From Simmondsia chinensis (taxonomy: Eukaryota; Streptophyta; Magnoliopsida; Caryophyllales; Simmondsiaceae), in NCBI GenBank assembly GCA_018398585.1, contig JAGTTD010000015.1, forward strand, positions 1,369,001-1,433,000: a stretch of 64,000 nt of DNA, in the 5' to 3' direction. Positions 58,601 through 64,000 of this stretch are shown here, piece by piece. The notes below the pieces were generated by a model. That model ran no database searches, was not told the DNA's origin, and was given only the letters and a program-made list of their open reading frames with translations. Every line of letters begins with the position of its first letter. The stretch's first letter is position 1. Both the position numbers and the translations under genes were made by a program.

Positions 58601-58923
58601 ACAGCAACAATACCACAATCAGATCAAAGAACTTCAAAAAGCACACGGAAACAGAGAAATGAAAGAATACACGATGTAGATTACGGTCGCCATTAGAGTG
58701 CAGGCCCTCAGTGAGTATGATTTAGCAGATTTCTTTAGTACAAACTTGTAAAATATATAAATTCAAAGGAAAAATTGATCATACAGATCAAATTCCTACA
58801 AATGCTTCCAAAAGTAACAATTCAATACAAACAGCAACAATATCACAATCAAATCAAAGAACTTCGAAAAGAACACGAAAACAGAGGAATGAAGGATTAC
58901 ACGATGTAGATTTTTGCCGCCAT
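52691..58923 (-). CDS. FQR1: FMN-dependent NAD(P)H:quinone oxidoreductase (FQR1/WrbA family)
   Basis: Four exons on minus: 58923-58901 (23 nt), 54862-54769, 53980-53718, 52922-52691, giving 203 residues, the usual size. The flavodoxin-like fold is clear: N-terminal '[20 protein letters not shown]' (first strand and FMN phosphate loop), '[21 protein letters not shown]', '[17 protein letters not shown]', '[17 protein letters not shown]' and the C-terminal '[22 protein letters not shown]'. Known members reduce quinones by two electrons to limit semiquinone and oxidative stress, often induced by auxin; they are cytosolic or plasma-membrane associated. Exon 1 ends 'atcgt' before GTAATC, and exon 2 resumes with 't tac tac', making Val-Tyr-Tyr. 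I chose the outermost exon 1 because it has the family-typical sequence and a TATA box. Four further exon-1 copies lie in the 4-kb first intron. Confidence 0.9.
53480..53710 (+). repeat. TRIM-like element in intron 3 of FQR1
   Basis: LTR-like 'gcctaataccttaaacttaag', internal 'gagaagtcttgagttcaaattcc' and 'atgatattaaaacctc' follow the layout of the other TRIM-like copies, plus orientation. Confidence 0.4.
54081..54442. mobile_element. MITE in intron 2 of FQR1
   Basis: The ends 'aggctctgtttgttttgatgg' and, reversed, 'ttagggctatgtttggtctga' are imperfect inverted repeats around an AT-rich interior with further palindromic text ('ggaaaagattttcc'). Confidence 0.5.
55890..56185 (-). repeat. TRIM-like element in intron 1 of FQR1
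   Basis: LTR pieces at both ends ('aggccaagggtcaagaatagtttta', 'attaggtgaaagttcaagaatgattttatactctaac' in part) with 'cccctcacaagaatgtg' and 'actttgtgcttaa' between them. Confidence 0.5.
56473..57033. mobile_element. hAT-type MITE with 8-bp target-site duplication
   Basis: A 561-bp element starts TAGGGATAGCAATGG and ends CCATTACCATCCCTA, flanked by perfect 'cacaagag' (56465-56472 and 57034-57041). The interior has many inverted 'gggtacgg' / 'ccgtaccc' motifs in both arms around an AT-rich centre. TIRs and 8-bp duplication identify the hAT superfamily. It lies in FQR1 intron 1. Confidence 0.88.
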
Positions 58924-58985
58924 TAGAGTGTAGGCCTTGACTGAGTGTGATTAGCAGATATCTTCAGTAGAATCTCGCAGAATGT
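57870..58985 (-). repeat. five tandem copies of FQR1 exon 1 and flanks, period about 231 bp
   Basis: Exon-1-like segments lie at 57998-57976, 58231-58209, 58459-58437, 58693-58671 and 58923-58901. Each unit also holds a piece of leader ('ggcctgcactcta') and of intron ('acagagaaatga', 'cagcaacaatatcacaatcag' type text). Predicted starts: copy 1 MVTVVYFV with good donor; copy 2 has TTG in place of ATG; copy 3 MATIIYIV with donor GT changed to CA; copy 4 MATVIYIV with good donor; copy 5 MAAKIYIV (canonical). The reading frame of all five segments is preserved. Confidence 0.9.
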
Positions 58986-59021
58986 GTAGATTGAAGCGTG
59001 GAGAAGAAGAAGAAATGAGAT

Positions 59022-59028
59022 TATATAA
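59022..59028 (-). promoter_or_regulatory. TATA box of FQR1
   Basis: TATATAA on minus about 100 bases before the outermost ATG, followed by a CT-rich leader ('catttcttcttcttctcc'). I see no comparable TATA box in the inner repeat units. Confidence 0.6.
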
Positions 59029-59127
59029 AAGAAGAGCGGACCTTCTGGTTATCTGTCTGTTGCTCTCCCAATCTGTAACTACCATCTACGGCCGCCTTTT
59101 TTAATAATTTGTTTCAATGTATTTTAC

Positions 59128-59368
59128 AAAGGCACCAACACGCAAGCACCGGATCTCGTTAGAATTTTGAAATTAAACGTGCTTGGGTTAGAGTAGTACT
59201 AAGATAGGTGACCTACTGGGAATTCATCGTGTTGCACCCCTTAGGTTGAGGATTTTAAGAAACAGTCTCTATTTAAGGTAGCACCCTGAAGGAGGAAAGC
59301 TGCGTATATTTACTCCCCAGACCCTGCTTAAACGGGAGTTCTTAGGGCATCGAGAATGTTGCTTTATT
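59128..59368 (+). mobile_element. 5S rRNA-headed SINE (copy 4), upstream of FQR1
   Basis: 'gcaagcaccggatctcg', 'aattaaacgtgcttgggtt', 'gagtagtactaagataggtgac' and 'atcgtgttgcacccc' form the 5S head. The body ('caccctgaaggaggaaagctgcg', 'cagaccctgcttaaacggga') and a short tail follow. Confidence 0.75.
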
Positions 59369-59379
59369 TTAGTATTGTA

Positions 59380-60110
59380 TTCTATTTAAAAAATAGTTCA
59401 ATATTTACTAATATATGAAAGGAGAATTATTACTTAGTTACTATGAAGTTCGGCCATTTATCATCTGGGTAGGCTGATATCTCCGGTACATATATTATAG
59501 GGTACCCAAAAGTTTTAAAATTTTATCAATTAAGTACCTTCCTATCGAGTTTCAATAGATTTTTGTTAGAAAATGCTAAAGTGAAACATAATTCCGATAA
59601 TATATGAGGATTTTCATTAGAATTTGATAATTTTTTACCAAAAAATGTTGACACCATACATGAATTTGATAATATAAAGGTAGAATACATCAAATTTCAG
59701 TGAATTTTTTATTATAATTTGTTGAACTTTTACCGAAAATATTGACATAGTTTTTATATATTAGCATATTCATGTACTAAATTAGCATTTTTATATAAAG
59801 TTGATCAGATTTGTACAAAGTTTTTCAAATTCCAACTTAGGGTACCTAGGTGATGAAAATTTCAAACCTTAGAGTACCTCATTGTATATACTGAAATGTT
59901 AGAATACCTAGGTAATAATTGTTCAAATCCGATAATACCTATGTAATAATTTCTTTATGTGATAATACAAGTCTTTCGAGGATATAAGCTAATGTTTGGG
60001 AATTCAAGGAGCCAAAGACTCCACCCGGTTTGATCTCTATTTAGATATGAGAAGAATAAGATATGCTTAACCTTACTTCTACAGAATACTACCCTGTAAA
60101 GAAGTTTTCT
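59380..60110. other. intergenic, AT-rich
   Basis: Repeated phrases such as 'ttaccgaaaatattgaca' and 'gagtacct' but no gene or element that I can define. Confidence 0.3.
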
Positions 60111-60119
60111 ACTACGAGA

Positions 60120-60258
60120 CAACAACAATAACAACAAAAAACTTAATGCCTCAAGGGGCTCCCATCAATGCAGGGTCTAAGCAAGAGGGTGAGATGTAAG
60201 CAGCCTTATCTTTTTAGAATGCTATCCTAAAGAGAGGTTGTATCCGAGGACCCGCAAA
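60120..60258 (-). repeat. headless SINE body, minus orientation
   Basis: CAA-type tail, 'taatgcctcaaggggctccc', 'atgcagggtcta', 'taagcagccttatctttttag' and 'gaggttgtatccgaggaccc'. Confidence 0.6.
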
Positions 60259-60760
60259 CGAGTGTATTAGGTGGAGGAGTATGATAATGTATGTGCAACT
60301 TTGTAATTTGCCTTGTTCCACAAGTGTGGGTTGTCATGTGTTTGGGTGAGCAAGTGAGTGATGTGGACTTTATTGCTTTTTCTTGTCATTTTCACTCCTA
60401 CCCACTTTTTAGTTTTTTTTTGCTTCTAGAAGCCTTCATTTTTTTAAACATTTTTAAAAATTTTAAATGGACCTTCCACGTACAATAAATTATAAAAATT
60501 TTAATTATAATACTTATTGAAATTAATAATTGATAATTTAACAACTACAACCCTATAAATTTTGGGACCTCTAAATTTGACTGCTCCGCTTCAGTTGTTT
60601 GGGGTTATGTCCGACCCTGGAGAGGGAGAGTGAGAGTGAAGAATGAATTCCGAGTCACACATTTGTTTGAGGAAGGAGAAGGGGGTGATGTTAAGTGGAA
60701 AAATGCTGATGTCAGTAATTAAATGAGTAGCCCAAAATGCACCTCTTACCTGTATATAAA

Positions 60761-61021
60761 GGGTTTATTTACCAGGCACTAATACACCGCATCACATTAG
60801 AAGTCCGAATTTAAGCATGCTTGGACGAGAGTAGTATCAGGATGGGTGACTTCCTGGGAAGTCCTCGTGTTGCCAACCTTATAAGATTAGGGGTCTTTGG
60901 AAACAGCCTCTCAGCAGGCTTACACCCTGAAGGAGTAAGGCTGGGTACATCCACCCCCCAAACCCTGCTTAGGCGGGAGCCCTTGAGACACTTGGTCTGC
61001 TGCTGTTGTTGTTGTTGTTGT

Positions 61022-61022
<1 letters not shown>
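60761..61022 (+). mobile_element. 5S rRNA-headed SINE (copy 5) with (TTG)n tail
   Basis: The head starts with a 5S-like 5' end ('gggtttatttaccaggcacta') and keeps 'aagcatgcttggacgagag', 'aggatgggtgac' and 'ctgggaagtcctcgtgttg'. The body and a clean TTG run follow. The tail abuts an AT repeat, which hides any target duplication. Confidence 0.82.
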
Positions 61023-61100
<78 letters not shown>

Positions 61101-61135
61101 TAACAAAGTTTGTATTTAAGGATTTCTAAAATGAA

Positions 61136-61204
<69 letters not shown>
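61021..61204. repeat. compound (AT)n-(AG)n and (AT)n microsatellites
   Basis: (TA)n at about 61021-61048, (GA)n at about 61049-61096, then an A-run and a second (AT)n at about 61153-61204. The first begins exactly at a SINE tail. Confidence 0.9.
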
Positions 61205-61208
<4 letters not shown>

Positions 61209-61229
61209 AAGCTAAGAATTTATAAGCAA

Positions 61230-61530
61230 TATCAAAAATGCAAAATTAGAAAATTACGAAAATACTCCTAAATTAGAAATAAAAAACAAAAATGGCCCGA
61301 AAAGCATCTTAGGGACCGAATTTGACCAAAACGATGGTGCCAAAAGCAAAACAGGTAGCTTCACATGATTTGACCCAAGAATTTCATTTTGATATATTAT
61401 GGGTCACGTAACTTCTCAAGAATCAAAAATTATGCTTATTTCATGTCGCAATTGCAACCCAATTCTTCCTGCTAGTCCATTTGGGTTTCTTATTATTGTC
61501 CAACTACTCCATAAATTTTTCGTCTATAAT
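61230..61530 (+). repeat. decayed LTR-type repeat
   Basis: 'aaatactcctaaatt', 'ttttgatatattatgggtcacg' and 'agaatcaaaaattatgc' correspond to the blocks at 7.54 and 28.13 kb. Confidence 0.35.
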
Positions 61531-61758
61531 ATCTGTATAATATAATATTTATTAAATTATGAAATATATACATGTAATAATTATATATATATTTTTTATA
61601 ATTAAAATTAGAGTGGATGCTCTATTTTAATGAGTGCTAGTAGTTGAACTTGGACCACATGTAATTTGATGTCTTCTCATGGGGAAAAATAATGAGTGAG
61701 CTCGTGGCTTTCAACCCTACTTTCATTATGCTTTTCCCCTCCACGCAATTATCTCATT

Positions 61759-61774
61759 ATTATTATTATTATTA

Positions 61775-61825
<51 letters not shown>

Positions 61826-61826
61826 G
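61759..61826. repeat. (ATT)n microsatellite
   Basis: About 22 ATT triplets with one interruption. It separates the copia remnant from the intergenic DNA. Confidence 0.9.
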
Positions 61827-61844
61827 TAAGAAAACTTAACAAAT

Positions 61845-61866
61845 CTGATATGCTCTGATATCAATT
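61845..61866 (-). other. copia primer-binding site on the outer side of the LTR
   Basis: On minus the LTR end CCTAACA is followed by 'aattgatatcagagcatatc', one mismatch from the usual 'TGGTATCAGAGC' tRNA-Met primer site. A PBS belongs downstream of a 5' LTR, yet the other side of this LTR has the PPT and the end of a polyprotein. Confidence 0.65.
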
Positions 61867-62454
61867 TGTTAGGAAAATCTTGATGCCGAAGCGGAAACCC
61901 TGATAGCTTGATTCGATTCAAATAATATGACTCACACAAATGAGAAATAAACAAAAATATATGGAGAAAGAAAGAACAAACAAGAACACACAATATTTAC
62001 GTGGAAACCCCTCTACAATCGAGAGGGAAGAAAATCACGGGCCAAAATGGAGATTCTTTATTAATACTGAACGGAAGAATTACAACGACACTTCCTCTGA
62101 ACGAGATCTATGAAAGAATTACAATCGCTTTCTCTTAACTCTCATAGCACTCGAATATCTTGGAGGAATTACAAAATCATTTCTTTTCTTAATGGCGGTG
62201 CCTCACTCTTTTTTGATTGGATACCTTGACGTAAACCCTACATCCTAATTTATAGGCGCGGGTCTGGGAGGGACCGATCGATAGGGAAACACCCGATCGA
62301 TCGGAACCAGTAGATCGATCGGCCCTCTTACTGCCCAAAAATACCAAAATTTCCTTAAATCACTCAATCGATCGGGCTTCCCTCCTGATCAATCGGTGAC
62401 CCTACGGCAAACACTATAAAACTAAAACAAGTAATATGAGACATAATCCTAACA
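61867..62454 (-). mobile_element. LTR of a Ty1-copia element
   Basis: A 588-bp LTR bounded by TGTTAGGA and TCCTAACA (TG...CA with short inverted ends). A purine-rich tract lies just upstream on minus ('ttgggccaaggtggagatt', 62455-62473). It contains several 'gatcgatcgg' motifs. Confidence 0.75.
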
Positions 62455-62474
62455 AATCTCCACCTTGGCCCAAA

Positions 62475-63999
62475 TTACATACATAAAAGAATTTCATACA
62501 CTTTCTCCAATAAACACCCCACACACGGGGTTATCTCAACTAACACATGAGACCTAACCGAGTCCGAGCAAAGCTTAAACTTCCTACTAGGTAGAAACTG
62601 AGTGAACATATCTGAGAGGTTATCAGCAATGCCAATCTTCTTCTTCTCTGAATTGGCTCTTGACACATTAACTGAACTAGTCACCTGCTGCTGAACTGTG
62701 TTACTTAACTGAACTCCTTTTGACTTACTCACCTGACCTGAATCACAAACAACTAATGATATCTTCTGTGGAGACAATAACAAAGACTCGCCAAACGTGA
62801 CACGTCTACTCGTCAGGAATTGCTTGAAGCGAAAACCTTTCTGCTTCCCATAAAGCCCTTGTTCACATAATATCAGTCTTGTAGACTGACCACACAAAGA
62901 GCCCCTCACACTGTGCTCAGACAGACCCCAATCACCTGAATGATCCAATCTCAAACGTCCTAAATTTGTGATTTCTGGTTTTGTCAACAACAAGGATGAT
63001 GAAGATGCTGCAACAGATCTAACAACTGTGGAACCGACAAGCTTATACAAAGTACTTAACCTTTTGCCCTTCATAACTGTCAATGCACCCTTAACGATCC
63101 TCAAAACTCCACCTTTAGCTGTGTACTTGTATCCTTTAGACTCAAGAGTACTTAAAGAGATGAGATTCTTCTTCAAATCAGGAACATGGTGAACATCGCT
63201 CAAAACCCTGATAGTGCCATCGAACATCCTAAAACGAATTGTTCCTATACCCAGAACTTTGCATGAAGTATCATTACCCATCAAAGCAACTCCACCTCGA
63301 ACTGACTCACCAATCTCGATTGGGACAGACATGATAGGAGCAACCCGAATCCAAAATCCAACACTAACTACTATGGATCTCTGGTCAGACTTGTTATCTA
63401 CTTCAAGTTTTCTTTTAAGCTTGTAACAGTCTTTCTTAATGTGCCCTTTCTTATGACAGTAGTTACAGATTAGGTCTCGATACCTAGACTTAGACTTGCT
63501 TCTACTATGATCATACTCAGTTCTCCCCCTCACAAATAAACCACTACTTGAGCTATTCACAGAACCAGATAATTTCCTATCTACTCGTTCTTTACTCAGT
63601 AGGTTTCTCTTAACTTCATCAGCAGATATGGTTTGTCTACCACCATAAATCATACTTTCAATAAAACCCTTATATGAAGTAGAGAGAGAACATAACAACA
63701 ACATTGCCTGATCTTCATCCTTAGGAACATTATCCAATTATTTCAAATATTGAATAATTGAGTTAAATTCATTGACGTGATTCTTAAGTGGCGTACCTTC
63801 TGACATACGAAACGTGAACAATCGGCATTTAACTGCGAGTTTGTTAGAGACAGACTTGAAATAAAACATATTCTGTAATTTCTCCCACAACTCCTTAGCG
63901 GTCTTCACTTCCAAAACTTCTGTCAAAACGTCATCGGTAAGACACATCTGAATTGCTGTGAGTACCTTCTTATCTAACTCCTCCTATTGTGCTTCTGTC
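62475..63999 (-). pseudogene. decayed Ty1-copia polyprotein with large internal deletion
   Basis: On minus, a gag-like segment ('AKELWEKLQNMF') is interrupted by a TAA at about 63738; an earlier TAG lies near 63985. The CCHC zinc knuckle 'CNYCHKKGHIKKDC' (about 63468-63427) follows. In the protease region the expected D-S-G is replaced by shifted sequence. The gag-pre-integrase signature 'VHHVPDLKKNLISL' is then clear. The integrase core and reverse transcriptase are missing, and the frame runs into 'ADNLSDMFTQFLPSRKFKLC', which resembles the RNase H C-terminus. The 5' part lies beyond the window. Confidence 0.85.
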
Positions 64000-64000
64000 A

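Noticed and set aside
60821..61210. Open frames encoding Arg/Glu and Ile/Tyr repeats
   Set aside because: They are translations of a SINE and of AT and AG microsatellites.
61772..61993. Open frame with poly-Asn
   Set aside because: It is a translation of the (ATT)n microsatellite running into the copia LTR.

Overview
This is nuclear DNA from a flowering plant, very probably a eudicot. It is AT-rich, its genes have GT-AG introns, and it carries plant-specific families: a U-box/ARM E3 ligase, type I MADS proteins, S-domain receptor kinases and a plant WrbA/FQR1 quinone reductase. It is also packed with plant retroelements (SINEs, TRIM-like elements, Ty1-copia) and MITEs. I cannot name the species.

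Layout. 4.16-5.48 kb: single-exon U-box E3 ligase (PUB20/21 type, minus). 6.1-7.25 kb: TRIM-like elements, some in tandem. About 12.1-22.65 kb: three tandem units of about 3.0-3.8 kb, each with an AGL80-like type I (M-gamma) MADS gene. The first two genes are intact; the third is a frameshifted pseudogene without exon 2 that has collected its own transposons. 26.2-48.6 kb: three S-domain (G-type lectin) receptor kinases, one on plus and two on minus. All reconstruct to full length (830, 815 and 813 codons) from the sequence. 52.7-58.9 kb: a 203-codon FQR1/WrbA NAD(P)H:quinone reductase (minus). Its 23-nt first coding exon lies in a tandem array of five copies of about 231 bp. 61.87-64 kb: a decayed Ty1-copia element.

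Most striking observations. (1) The two minus-strand receptor kinases each carry an extra short intron in the ectodomain exon, which is undivided in the first paralogue. Both introns are insertions of the same TG...CA LTR-like repeat, also found elsewhere in the window. The target-site duplication (GGTACT or GGTAA) supplies the GT donor, and the repeat's terminal CA plus the first G of the second duplication makes the CAG acceptor. Splicing would restore the original reading frame exactly. (2) The FQR1 first exon, with its ATG and donor, is amplified five times. (3) A SINE family combines a 5S rRNA head, a body shared by many copies and a (TTG)n-type tail. One full-length copy starts with the 5S 5' end directly against a 13-bp target-site duplication. 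(4) A MULE-like inverted-repeat element with a perfect 10-bp target-site duplication interrupts one of these SINEs.

The genes are not an operon-like set. The kinase and MADS clusters look like ordinary local duplication. Exon limits are inferred from splice consensus, reading frame and paralogue comparison, without transcripts.
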